From Pseudomonas sp. Irchel 3H7 (GTDB lineage: Bacteria > Pseudomonadota > Gammaproteobacteria > Pseudomonadales > Pseudomonadaceae): DNA of 64,000 nucleotides. The position numbers were made by a program, and so were the translations under genes. The stretch lies in assembly GCF_900187605.1 (NCBI RefSeq), contig NZ_FYEA01000001.1, positions 124,001 through 188,000 on the forward strand, in the 5' to 3' direction. Shown here in pieces: positions 1 through 7,572 of the stretch; position 1 is the first letter of the stretch, and each line of letters starts with the position of its first letter. Below the pieces are notes generated by a model that had not been told where the DNA came from, made no database searches, and saw only the letters and a list, made by a program, of their open reading frames with translations.

Positions 1-882
1 GCTGATGATATTGAGCAGAAACAGCACCATCAGAATCGGCCCGAGCCAACCCGTCGACTGCTTGACCGCGACCATCGCTTCAGTGCCTTCCGGGGTCGCC
101 AGCACGGCCACCGCGCCGAAGCTGAACGACAGAATCGTGCCCAGGGTCGCGCCCAGATAAGTCGCCCAGAACGGTTTGGCAATGCCAATATCCGCCGGCA
201 AGTAACGCGAATAGTCGGACACATACGGCGAGAAACTGATCTGCCAGATGATCCCCAGCGACACCGTCGCCAGCCACCCCGACAGGTTAAAACTGCCGCG
301 AGTGAGAAAGTCCGCCGGTAAGTCATGGGCGAAGATATAGATGAAACCGGCGAGCAACGCGCTGCCCATCACCCAGGTGCCAATGCGGTTCAGCGTGTGA
401 ATGAAGTTGTAGCCGATCACCCCGATCGCCGTGGCCGCGAGTGCGCCGATCAGAATGCTCAGCGGCGCCGGCACCGAGGGCGCGATGCCGACGATGGATT
501 TGCCGGCGAGCACGATGTTGGAAATAAAGAAACCGATGTAGATCAGCGCGGCGAAGAACACGATCAACAGCGCGCCATAACGGCCGAACTGGCCGCGACT
601 CTGGACCATCTGCGGAATGCCCATGCGCGGGCCTTGCGCCGACGCCAGCGCAATCACCACGCCGCCAATCATGTGTCCCAGCGCAATCGCCAGCAGCCCC
701 CAAAGCAAATCGAGGTGGAACACCTGAACCACCATGGCGCCGGTGACGATGGGCAGTGGCGCAATGTTGGTGCTGAACCAAAGGGTGAATAGGTCGCGGG
801 CCTTCCCGTGGCGTTCCGCGAGTGGGACGTAGTCGACCGTATGGTTCTCGATCAACGGATCTTGCCGGGACATCTGGGACAT
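1..882 (-). CDS. NCS1 family nucleobase/cytosine permease, C-terminus cut by window edge
   Basis: Inner-membrane symporter of the purine-cytosine permease (NCS1) family, expected to import a nucleobase, hydantoin or similar small N-heterocycle. The reverse strand reads MSQMSRQDPLIENHTVDYVP, then a FTLWFSTNIAPLPIVTGA first helix, a GIPQMVQSRGQFG segment and FSPYVSDYSRYLP, all typical of the family. About 294 residues are visible of roughly 490 expected; the gene runs off the left end. It is closely similar to the permease at 9883-11298. I chose the ATG ending at 882; in-frame ATGs also end at 888 and 873, and none has a strong ribosome binding site. It is divergent from the flavin reductase gene. 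The true frame is not the longest closed frame here, because it is open at the edge. Substrate unknown. Confidence 0.88.
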   Translation of the reverse strand, partial: MSQMSRQDPLIENHTVDYVPLAERHGKARDLFTLWFSTNIAPLPIVTGAMVVQVFHLDLLWGLLAIALGHMIGGVVIALASAQGPRMGIPQMVQSRGQFGRYGALLIVFFAALIYIGFFISNIVLAGKSIVGIAPSVPAPLSILIGALAATAIGVIGYNFIHTLNRIGTWVMGSALLAGFIYIFAHDLPADFLTRGSFNLSGWLATVSLGIIWQISFSPYVSDYSRYLPADIGIAKPFWATYLGATLGTILSFSFGAVAVLATPEGTEAMVAVKQSTGWLGPILMVLFLLNIIS

Positions 883-963
883 ATGCATGAACTCGAGTTT
901 GTCTGTTCTTATCGTTGTATGAAGCCAAACCGGGAGGACTCTATGGTCGCCCCTCAGATGCAG

Positions 964-982
964 ACCATATTATGGTATTCCA
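964..982. promoter_or_regulatory. Possible operator (GntR-type palindrome), permease side
   Basis: ACCATATTATGGT (964-976) is a perfect palindrome around one central base. It overlaps TGGTATTCCA (973-982), which differs by one base from the perfect palindrome TGGTATACCA at 1146-1155. Both lie in the 324-bp divergent spacer 883-1206, which otherwise shows no gene. Palindromes of this kind are typical of GntR/FCD regulators, but no GntR gene is in the window. Confidence 0.35.
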
Positions 983-1145
983 AACAATTCACAAGACTGA
1001 TCCGCAGTTTGCGGCGCCATCTGATATGCCATGCTCGCTGAATCCGTGGCCTGCAGACCAGCCGAAAGCCCCGTAAATGCTGAGTTCCCGACGAACGCGG
1101 CACGTTTATCGGTTCAGCTTAAAAGCCCTTGCAAAGATTGAATAC

Positions 1146-1155
1146 TGGTATACCA
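1146..1155. promoter_or_regulatory. Possible operator TGGTATACCA upstream of flavin reductase gene
   Basis: A perfect 10-bp palindrome ending 51 bp before the flavin reductase ATG. The same 10-mer recurs at 39502-39511. Its position suits a repressor acting at the flavin reductase promoter. Inference from symmetry and repetition only. Confidence 0.35.
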
Positions 1156-1206
1156 TCAGACCAACAAACACATAAAAACAGCAGCACCACACCCGAGGAC
1201 CGACCA

Positions 1207-1692
1207 ATGATCGATGCCGCCATCTACAAACAAGTCATGGGCTCGTTCCCGTCCGGCGTAACCGTTATTACCACCCTGGACGATGACGGTCAGATTGTCG
1301 GCCTGACTGCCAGTGCGTTCAGCTCGCTGTCGATGGACCCGGCGCTGGTGCTGTTCTGCCCCAACTACAGCTCTGATTCCTACCCGGTACTGATCAAGAA
1401 CAAGCGTTTTGCGATCCACGTTCTGTCCGGCGGCCAGCAAAGCGAAGCCTATGCCTTCGCCCGCAAAGGCAAAGACAAGGCGCAAGGCATCGAATGGACC
1501 TTGAGCGAACTGGGCAACCCGATCCTCGCCAACGCGACGGCTATCATCGAATGTGAACTGTGGCGCGAATACGAAGGCGGCGACCACGCCATCATGGTCG
1601 GCGCGGTGAAGAATCTGATCGTCCCCGAGCAAATTAGCGGGCCGCTGGTGTACTGCCACGGCAAGATGGGCGCCCTGCCCGTCCTGGCCTGA
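1207..1692 (+). CDS. Flavin reductase-like FMN-binding protein
   Basis: A 161-residue protein of the flavin reductase domain family (FMN-binding split barrel; HpaC/RutF type). Such proteins reduce FMN or FAD with NAD(P)H and hand it to a partner monooxygenase. Visible hallmarks are the N-terminal MGSFPSGVTVITT, the GLTASAFSSLSMDPALVLFC core with its SxSxxP pattern, and a C-terminal GPLVYCHGKMG. The start at 1207 follows GAGGA (1194-1198); an in-frame upstream extension to 1129 lacks a ribosome binding site. The next gene, 150 bp downstream past a REP element, is a luciferase-like monooxygenase, the natural partner. The upstream spacer carries a possible GntR operator. Family assignment is firm; the partner is inferred. 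Confidence 0.88.
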   Translation: MIDAAIYKQVMGSFPSGVTVITTLDDDGQIVGLTASAFSSLSMDPALVLFCPNYSSDSYPVLIKNKRFAIHVLSGGQQSEAYAFARKGKDKAQGIEWTLSELGNPILANATAIIECELWREYEGGDHAIMVGAVKNLIVPEQISGPLVYCHGKMGALPVLA

Positions 1693-1715
1693 TCGTCAGC
1701 CCCGCACAATTCAAC

Positions 1716-1804
1716 TGTAGGAGTGAGCCTGCTCGCGATAGCGATTTATCCGATGTCGATGTTTTTTCTGACACACCGCCATCGCGAGCAGGCTCACTCC
1801 TACA
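1716..1804. repeat. REP inverted pair, 24-bp arms
   Basis: TGTAGGAGTGAGCCTGCTCG starts at 1716, and the arm ends in CGAT at 1739. The exact reverse complement is at 1781-1804. This is a Pseudomonas REP unit pair between the flavin reductase and monooxygenase genes. It may act as an mRNA stabiliser or attenuator. The same family recurs at 27691, 49186 and, in part, 17245. Confidence 0.9.
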
Positions 1805-1844
1805 AGTTTTGTAGCCTCAACAACAAAAAATCCGAGGAAGCGTC

Positions 1845-2888
1845 ATGAAATTTTCCCTGTTCATCCACATGGAACGCTGGGACGAAAGCGTCAGCCACCG
1901 CCAACTGTTCGAAGACCTCACGGAACTGACCCTGATGGCCGAGGCCGGCGGTTTCAGCACCGTGTGGATCGGCGAACACCACGCGATGGAATACACCATC
2001 TCGCCAAGCCCGATGCCACTGCTCGCCTACCTCGCCGCCAAGACCACCACCATCCACCTCGGCGCCGGCACCATCATCGCGCCGTTCTGGCACCCGTTGC
2101 GGGTAGCCGGTGAATGCGCGTTGCTCGACGTGATCAGCAACGGTCGCATGGAAGTCGGCCTGGCCCGTGGCGCCTATCAGGTTGAATTCGATCGTATGGC
2201 CGGCGGCATGCCTGCCTCCAGCGGCGGCCAGGCATTGCGCGAAATGGTCCCGGTGGTCCGCGCCCTGTGGCAAGGCGATTACGCCCACGACGGCGACATC
2301 TGGAAATTCCCCACCTCGACCAGCGTGCCGAAGCCGATCCAGAAGCCGAATCCGCCGATGTGGATCGCCGCCCGCGACCCGGATTCGCACAACTTCGCCG
2401 TGGCCAACGGCTGTAACGTAATGGTCACGCCGCTGATGAAGGGCGACGAAGAAGTTCTCGACCTGAAGAACAAGTTCCAGACCGCACTGGATAACAACCC
2501 AGACGTGCCGCGTCCGCAATTGATGGTGCTGCGCCACACCCACGTGCACACCGCTGATAATCCGGACGGCTGGAAAGTCGGCGCGAAAGCGATCTCGCGT
2601 TTCTACCGCACCTTCGATGCGTGGTTCGGCAACAAGCAAACCCCGGTCAATGGCTTCCTCGCGCCAAGCCCGGAAGAGAAGTTTGCCGGGCGTCCGGAAT
2701 TTGAGCTGGAGAGCCTGCACAAGACGGCGATGATTGGTACGCCCGAAGAGATCATTCCGCGGATCAAGTACTACCAGGAACTGGGGGTAGATGAGTTCAG
2801 TTTCTGGTGTGACAACAGCTTGCCGCATGAAGAGAAGAAGAAATCGCTGGAGCTGTTTATCAAGCATGTGGTGCCGGCGTTTCGCTAA
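1845..2888 (+). CDS. LLM-class flavin-dependent monooxygenase (luciferase-like)
   Basis: A 347-residue TIM-barrel monooxygenase of the bacterial-luciferase superfamily, using reduced flavin and O2. Typical segments are FSTVWIGEHHAMEYTISPSP near residue 45, LGAGTIIAPFWHPLRVAGE with the ISNGRMEVGLARG loop following, and PPMWIAARDPDSHNFA. The length fits single-chain alkanal/alkanesulfonate-type enzymes. The sequence is not close to RutA. The flavin reductase at 1207 is the likely source of reduced flavin. The start has GAGGAAG just upstream (1831-1838). A REP element separates the two genes, so co-transcription is likely but may be attenuated. Substrate unknown. Confidence 0.88.
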   Translation: MKFSLFIHMERWDESVSHRQLFEDLTELTLMAEAGGFSTVWIGEHHAMEYTISPSPMPLLAYLAAKTTTIHLGAGTIIAPFWHPLRVAGECALLDVISNGRMEVGLARGAYQVEFDRMAGGMPASSGGQALREMVPVVRALWQGDYAHDGDIWKFPTSTSVPKPIQKPNPPMWIAARDPDSHNFAVANGCNVMVTPLMKGDEEVLDLKNKFQTALDNNPDVPRPQLMVLRHTHVHTADNPDGWKVGAKAISRFYRTFDAWFGNKQTPVNGFLAPSPEEKFAGRPEFELESLHKTAMIGTPEEIIPRIKYYQELGVDEFSFWCDNSLPHEEKKKSLELFIKHVVPAFR

Positions 2889-2925
2889 GTAACCTGGCAT
2901 CGGAAAGACTTGAAACACGTCATCT

Positions 2926-2955
2926 GTGGCGAGGGGGCAAGCTCCCTCGCCACAC
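2926..2955. repeat. Palindromic REP unit, 'GTGGCGAGGG' family
   Basis: TGTGGCGAGG at 2926-2935 faces CCTCGCCACA at 2946-2955 across a GC-rich centre, with one mismatch. This single palindrome lies between the convergent monooxygenase and HxlR genes and could serve as a bidirectional terminator-like hairpin. Confidence 0.8.
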
Positions 2956-2959
2956 TGAA

Positions 2960-3409
2960 TCAGTGTTCTACGCCAAGCCGCGTCGCCACATCTGCGGGGC
3001 CAAGCGTTCGGCCATCGGCAGACTGCAATTCCAGCTTGCGAATGGGCTGGCGGTCCCTTGCATCGACCATCACCGAACCTGGCTCACCCGGCCCATACAT
3101 GAACTCTCCCCCCCACTGCGATAGCGCAACGATCACGGTCTGCAAGGCTTTGCCGCGCTCTGTCAGCACGTATTCCTTATAGGCACCGCCATCAGCAGCC
3201 GGCGCGGTTTGCAGGATGCCCTGCTCCACCAGCCCCTTTAAGCGCGCGCTGAGCATGTTTTTTGCGATATCCAGACTCTTCTGAAAATCATTGAAACGGC
3301 GAATTCCGTCCAGCGCATCGCGGATGATCAGTAGTGACCACCAGTCGCCGATCAGGTCCAGCGTGCGGGCAACGGGGCAGGCGTTGCCCTGCAAACTTTT
3401 GCGTTTCAC
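2960..3409 (-). CDS. HxlR-family transcriptional regulator
   Basis: A 149-residue winged-helix regulator. The family signature is clear: CPVARTLDLIGDWWSLLIIRDALDGIRRFNDF in the N-terminal half, and a wing segment KEYVLTERGKAL. HxlR proteins often respond to electrophiles or aromatics and repress adjacent oxidoreductase genes. A Cys at position 11 sits where the family has a redox-sensing cysteine. It is divergent from the alpha/beta hydrolase gene, with a 180-bp spacer, so that gene is its likely target. It ends head-to-head with the luciferase-like gene across a REP palindrome. Confidence 0.9.
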   Translation of the reverse strand: MKRKSLQGNACPVARTLDLIGDWWSLLIIRDALDGIRRFNDFQKSLDIAKNMLSARLKGLVEQGILQTAPAADGGAYKEYVLTERGKALQTVIVALSQWGGEFMYGPGEPGSVMVDARDRQPIRKLELQSADGRTLGPADVATRLGVEH

Positions 3410-3589
3410 TTAGACGTACTCCCTCGTATCAGTGGCCGACCGTGCGGCTTTGGGTTGCATCATACAACTCTGCAGCAGATCCACGACTGTACCGACGCAA
3501 AACCAGCACCTGCATACAAGTAGCCGGCGCGCTTTGCGCTGATAGTGAATGCCGCCATTTCGGCACTGAACCCCGAAGCAGGAGTTTCC

Positions 3590-4408
3590 ATGAGTACATT
3601 CACCACGCAAGACGGTACCGAGATTTACTACAAGGATTGGGGCAGCGGCAAACCCGTGCTGTTCAGCCATGGCTGGCCGCTGGATGCCGACATGTGGGAA
3701 TACCAGATGGAATACCTGAGCAGCCGTGGCTTTCGCACCATTGCGTTCGATCGCCGTGGTTTCGGCCGTTCCGACCAGCCGTGGACCGGTTACGACTACG
3801 ACACCTTCGCCGATGACATCGCGCAGCTGATCAATCATCTGGACCTGCGCGACGTGACCCTGGTCGGCTTCTCCATGGGCGGCGGCGACGTCAGCCGCTA
3901 CATCGCCCGGCATGGCAGTGAGCGGGTTGCCGGTCTGGTGTTGTTGGGCGCGGTGACGCCACTGTTCGGCAAGAAAGCCGACTTTCCACAGGGCGTCGAC
4001 ACCTCGGTGTTCGATGGCATCAAGGCCGGCCTGCTGCAGGATCGCGCGCAGTTCATCGCCGATTTCGCTGCGCCGTTCTATGGCACCAACCAAGGCCAGA
4101 AAGTCTCTGCCGGCGTGCTCACGCAAACCCTGAATGTCGCCCTGCTGGCGTCACTCAAAGGCACGGTGGATTGCGTTACCGCATTCTCGGAAACCGACTT
4201 CCGCCCGGACATGGCCAAAATCGATGTGCCGACGCTAGTGATCCATGGCGACGGCGATCAGATCGTGCCGTTCGAAACCACCGGCAAACAGGCTGCCGCA
4301 CAAATCAAAGGCGCCGAGTTGAAGGTCTACGCAGGAGCGCCACATGGCTTTGCGGTGACCCATGCGCAGGCGTTGAATGAGGATTTGCTAGCGTTTCTCA
4401 AACGCTGA
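3590..4408 (+). CDS. Alpha/beta hydrolase, esterase/cofactor-free haloperoxidase type
   Basis: A 272-residue alpha/beta hydrolase closely matching the pseudomonad aryl esterase/non-heme chloroperoxidase group in length and motifs. Catalytic Ser95 sits in GFSMGGG, the acid is Asp223 in HGDGDQIVP, and the base is His252 in PHGF. The oxyanion strand is HGWPLDADMW. Family members hydrolyse aryl esters or lactones and can show perhydrolase activity. The start at 3590 follows GCAGGAG (3578-3584); an upstream in-frame ATG at 3545 lacks one. It is divergent from an HxlR regulator, which probably controls it, and is followed by a strong terminator. The natural substrate is unknown. Confidence 0.9.
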   Translation: MSTFTTQDGTEIYYKDWGSGKPVLFSHGWPLDADMWEYQMEYLSSRGFRTIAFDRRGFGRSDQPWTGYDYDTFADDIAQLINHLDLRDVTLVGFSMGGGDVSRYIARHGSERVAGLVLLGAVTPLFGKKADFPQGVDTSVFDGIKAGLLQDRAQFIADFAAPFYGTNQGQKVSAGVLTQTLNVALLASLKGTVDCVTAFSETDFRPDMAKIDVPTLVIHGDGDQIVPFETTGKQAAAQIKGAELKVYAGAPHGFAVTHAQALNEDLLAFLKR

Positions 4409-4420
4409 AAATTCGCCATT

Positions 4421-4457
4421 AAAAAAGTCCGTCGGCATCGGCTTGACGGACTTTTTT
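4421..4457 (+). terminator. Rho-independent terminator after alpha/beta hydrolase
   Basis: AAAAAAGTCCGTC (4421-4433) pairs with GACGGACTTTTTT (4445-4457) across an 11-nt loop and ends in a T run. It is symmetric enough to work in both directions. It lies only 14 bp before the next start codon. Confidence 0.9.
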
Positions 4458-4471
4458 GTTACCCTCGTCAA

Positions 4472-4738
4472 ATGACCCCTTCCGACCTCAACGCAATGGA
4501 CGAAGACATCTCTGTGCAAGCCGCCGATTGGTGCATGCGTCTGCACGATGACGATTGTCCGCCGGCTGTCCGCCAGGATTTCCAGCGCTGGATAGAGGTC
4601 GACCCGCGCCACGCTTTCGAATACGCCAAAATGCTCGAGATCTGGGATCTCAGCGGCCAATTGCCGGATGAACCCGAGACGGCGAAAAAACTCCTCACCG
4701 CTCATGGGGTAGCGCCTGAGCGCAAGCGTGAAATCTAG
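4472..4738 (+). CDS. Small DUF4880 (FecR N-terminal-like) protein
   Basis: An 88-residue protein made almost entirely of the DUF4880 domain that normally forms the cytoplasmic N-terminus of FecR-type anti-sigma regulators. The pattern is AADWCMRLHDDDCPPAVRQD, then FQRWIEVDPRHAFEYAKM. No membrane segment or periplasmic FecR domain follows, and no sigma factor or TonB receptor is adjacent. It could be a stand-alone sigma-binding protein or a remnant. The start is uncertain: ATG at 4472 or 4496, neither with a clear ribosome binding site. The terminator 4421-4457 abuts its 5' end, so its own promoter must overlap that hairpin or it depends on read-through. Confidence 0.7.
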   Translation: MTPSDLNAMDEDISVQAADWCMRLHDDDCPPAVRQDFQRWIEVDPRHAFEYAKMLEIWDLSGQLPDEPETAKKLLTAHGVAPERKREI

Positions 4739-4945
4739 CCGCCAGGTTTTGCCCTTCCCTTCCCGCGGCCAGAGCTGCAGCCCGCATTGTTAAAGGCTTT
4801 CGCCGCTCTGCATCAGAATTTTATCTTCACATCCCAGCTTAATAATATTTTACCGATATCCCCCCTCTCCCTAGTCTGACCTCAAGCCAAACGGACAAGC
4901 CAACAGCGGCCCGAATCCCACTGCCTTGCTAGGAAGGATGTAGAG

Positions 4946-6265
4946 ATGACCCCTGAAATAATAAAAACAGACACGCTGATCGTGGGTGCCGGCCAAGCGG
5001 GCGTGGCCATGAGCGAGCACCTGAGCAAACTCGGTGTGCCGCACCTGGTGCTGGAGCGCAATCGCATTGCCGAACGCTGGCGCACCGGGCGCTGGGACTC
5101 GCTGGTTGCCAACGGCCCGGCGTGGCACGACCGCTTCCCTGGCCTGGAATTCGATGACGTCGATCCCGACGGATTTGCCCCGAAAGAACGTGTGGCGGAT
5201 TACTTCGAAGCCTATGCGAAGAAATTCAATGCGCCGATCCGCACCGGCGTTGAGGTGAAAAGCGTGGTGCGCAATGTCGGTCGCCCGGGTTTCACCGTCG
5301 AGACATCCGAAGGTGTGATCGAAGCCAACCGCGTGGTCGCCGCGACTGGCCCGTTCCAGAAACCGGTGATCCCGGCGATTGCTCCGCAAGACCAACGTCT
5401 GTTGCAGATACATTCCGCTGATTATCGCAACCCGCAGCAACTGCCGGCAGGCGCAGTGCTGGTGGTCGGCGCCGGTTCTTCCGGGGTGCAGATCGCCGAT
5501 GAACTGCAACGTTCCGGCACGCAGGTTTACCTGTCGGTCGGCGCCCATGACCGCCCGCCTCGCGCTTATCGCAACCGGGATTTCTGCTGGTGGCTGGGCG
5601 TGCTCGGCGAATGGGATCAGGCGGCGATGAAACCGGGGCGCGAGCACGTGACCATCGCCGTCAGCGGCGCCCATGGCGGTCGCACCATCGATTTCCGTGG
5701 TCTGGCCCATCGCGGCATGACCCTGGTCGGCGTCACCGAATCATTCAATAACGGCGTGGTGACCTTCAAGCAGGATCTGCTCGGCAACCTCACTCGCGGC
5801 GACGAAAATTATCTGGCGTTGCTGGATGCCGCCGATGCCTACATCGAGCGCAACGGCCTCGACCTGCCGGAAGAACCGGAGGCGCGCGAAACCTATCCGG
5901 ACCCTGAGTGCGTGAAGAATCCGCTGGCCGATCTGGATCTGGCCAAGGCTGGCGTCACCTCGATTATCTGGGCCACCGGGTTCGCCGTGGATTACTCGTG
6001 GTTGCAGGTCGCGGCGTTCGATGACAAGGGCAAGCCTGTGCATCAACGCGGCGTGTCGAGCGAACCGGGGGTGTATTTCCTCGGGCTGCCGTGGCAGTCA
6101 CGCCGGGGGTCGTCGTTCATCTGGGGTGTGTGGCACGACGCCAAGCATGTTGCCGATCACATCGCCACCCAGCGCAAGTATCTGGATTACCGCGATGCCG
6201 AGCAGCGTGAAGCCGCACTGCATTCGAGCAGCCACAACAAAGCCGCCGATACCGTCGACGCTTGA
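4946..6265 (+). CDS. FAD/NADPH-dependent flavoprotein monooxygenase
   Basis: A 439-residue class B-type flavin monooxygenase. There are two Rossmann dinucleotide sites, GAGQAG near residue 15 (FAD) and GAGSSG near 178 (NADPH). A late ATGF motif (IWATGFAVDYSWL) is typical of the CzcO/FMO group. It is expected to oxygenate a soft nucleophile or a ring carbon in the cytoplasm. It is the first gene of a run with RidA (58-bp gap), the DUF1028 protein and the ArgE-like deacylase, which points to attack on an N-containing compound followed by imine and amide clean-up. AGGAAGG stands 7-13 bp before the start. The 207-bp spacer upstream shows no other gene. Substrate unknown. Confidence 0.88.
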   Translation: MTPEIIKTDTLIVGAGQAGVAMSEHLSKLGVPHLVLERNRIAERWRTGRWDSLVANGPAWHDRFPGLEFDDVDPDGFAPKERVADYFEAYAKKFNAPIRTGVEVKSVVRNVGRPGFTVETSEGVIEANRVVAATGPFQKPVIPAIAPQDQRLLQIHSADYRNPQQLPAGAVLVVGAGSSGVQIADELQRSGTQVYLSVGAHDRPPRAYRNRDFCWWLGVLGEWDQAAMKPGREHVTIAVSGAHGGRTIDFRGLAHRGMTLVGVTESFNNGVVTFKQDLLGNLTRGDENYLALLDAADAYIERNGLDLPEEPEARETYPDPECVKNPLADLDLAKAGVTSIIWATGFAVDYSWLQVAAFDDKGKPVHQRGVSSEPGVYFLGLPWQSRRGSSFIWGVWHDAKHVADHIATQRKYLDYRDAEQREAALHSSSHNKAADTVDA

Positions 6266-6323
6266 TTGCCTTTTTTCGCTCCGGCGCCGATTGCGCCGGG
6301 CCAACCTTCTTCAGGAGCCTTTC

Positions 6324-6740
6324 ATGAGCCAGCCCACCCACACTCGCATCCGCATGTTCAACACCAAAGACACCTACCCCAACCAGACGCTGGACAACGA
6401 TCTGTGCCAAGCCGTGCGCGCCGGCAACACCGTGTATGTGCGCGGTCAGGTCGGCACGGATTTCGACGGCAATCTGGTCGGTCTCGGCGACCCGCGCGCG
6501 CAGGCTGAACAAGCGATGCGCAACGTCAAGCAACTGCTGGAAGAAGCCGGCAGCGACATGAGCCACATCGTCAAAACCACCACTTACTTGATCGACCCGC
6601 GTTATCGCGAGGCGGTGTATGGCGAAGTCGGCAAATGGCTCAAGGGTGTATTCCCGATCTCCACCGGGTTGGTGGTGTCGGCACTGGGGCAGCCGCAGTG
6701 GCTGATGGAGATTGATGTGATTGCGGTGATTCCTGAGTAA
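6324..6740 (+). CDS. RidA-family (YjgF/YER057c/UK114) enamine/imine deaminase-like protein
   Basis: A 138-residue RidA-superfamily protein. Members form trimers and hydrolyse reactive enamines or imines; the RutC branch works in pyrimidine breakdown. Visible features are the VYVRGQVGTDFDGN strand turn, AEQAMRNVKQLLEEAGS helix, and TTTYLIDPRYREAVYGEVGK. The canonical RidA arginine before the C-terminal glutamate segment is not evident, since the end reads LGQPQWLMEIDVIAVIPE; it is therefore probably a RutC-like or Rid4-7 subgroup member rather than RidA itself. The start follows CAGGAG (6312-6317). It lies between the FAD monooxygenase and the DUF1028 gene, and a REP pair separates it from the latter. 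Confidence 0.88.
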   Translation: MSQPTHTRIRMFNTKDTYPNQTLDNDLCQAVRAGNTVYVRGQVGTDFDGNLVGLGDPRAQAEQAMRNVKQLLEEAGSDMSHIVKTTTYLIDPRYREAVYGEVGKWLKGVFPISTGLVVSALGQPQWLMEIDVIAVIPE

Positions 6741-6758
6741 GGCATCACACCGCGTTAT

Positions 6759-6856
6759 GGCCATCGCTGGCAAGCCAGCTCCCACAGGTATCGGGTTGAT
6801 CACAACATCTGGGCTTAACTCAAAACCCTGTGGGAGCTGGCTTGCCAGCGATGAGG
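6759..6856. repeat. REP inverted pair, 'GGGAGCTGGCTTGCCAGCGAT' family
   Basis: ATCGCTGGCAAGCCAGCTCC starts at 6763, and the arm ends at 6786. The exact reverse complement is at 6829-6852, with GGCC/GGCC flanks. It sits inside the operon between the RidA and DUF1028 genes, where it may set differential expression. Confidence 0.88.
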
Positions 6857-6894
6857 CCCTCAAGGACAACATCTTCCTAGAAAGGAATAAGCAG

Positions 6895-7572
6895 ATGACC
6901 TTTTCAATCACAGCCCGCTGCGCCGAAACCGGCCAGTTCGGTGTCGCCATCAGCTCCTCCAGCATCGCCGTCGGCGCCCGCTGTCCGTGGCTGCTGCCGG
7001 GGGTCGGCGCGGTGTCGAGCCAGAACATCACCCTGCCGTCCCTCGGCCCGGAAGTCCTTGCGCTGATGGAGCAAGGTTTGACGCCGGACGATGCGCTGGA
7101 CAAAGTCCTCACCCGCAACGGCTACAGCCAGTACCGCCAGATCACCGCGATCAACCACCTTGGCCAGACCGCGTATTTCAGCGGTGCGCAAACCCTCGGC
7201 GTGCACAACGCCGTGACCGGCGAACAGTGCGTCGCCGCCGGCAACATGCTCGCTGGGCGTTCGGTCATCGAAGCGATGGTCAGCGCCTTCGAGGATGGCG
7301 AAGGTCAACTGGCTGATCGCCTGCTCAAAGCCCTGCACGCCGCACAAGCGCTCGGCGGTGAAGCCGGCCCGGTGCATTCGGCCGCCGTTGTGGTGGTCGG
7401 CGAGCAGACCTGGCCGATCGTCAACCTGCGCGTGGATTGGGCCGATGAAGACCCGATCGGCCAGCTGCAAAAACTCTGGAACGCTTACGAGCCGCAGCTT
7501 CAGGACTACATCGACCGCGCCCTCGATCCGGCCAAGGCACCGGGTTATGGCGTGGCCGGGGATGATCGATGA
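6895..7572 (+). CDS. DUF1028 family protein (Ntn-hydrolase-like)
   Basis: A 225-residue DUF1028 protein. The family is predicted to be Ntn-hydrolase-like and often neighbours RidA proteins and peptidase/deacylase genes, but its reaction is not known to me. Features are the N-terminal FSITARCAETGQFGVAISSS, AVSSQNITLPSLG, and GEQCVAAGNMLAG. A Ser or Thr after the initiator could be an N-terminal nucleophile, but this cannot be decided from sequence alone. The start follows AAAGGAA (6881-6887). Its stop overlaps the ArgE-like start by 4 bp (ATGA), so the two are translationally coupled, which ties its role to a deacylation or amide hydrolysis step. Confidence 0.86.
   Translation: MTFSITARCAETGQFGVAISSSSIAVGARCPWLLPGVGAVSSQNITLPSLGPEVLALMEQGLTPDDALDKVLTRNGYSQYRQITAINHLGQTAYFSGAQTLGVHNAVTGEQCVAAGNMLAGRSVIEAMVSAFEDGEGQLADRLLKALHAAQALGGEAGPVHSAAVVVVGEQTWPIVNLRVDWADEDPIGQLQKLWNAYEPQLQDYIDRALDPAKAPGYGVAGDDR

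Noticed and set aside
323..928. Long minus-strand closed frame near the left edge
   Set aside because: The translation is Arg/His-rich noise. The frame one step over encodes a clear NCS1 permease that is open at the window edge.
1800..2918. 372-codon reverse frame opposite the luciferase-like gene
   Set aside because: Shadow of a GC-rich gene: His/Arg/Gly-rich with no family features, while the forward frame is a clean LLM monooxygenase.
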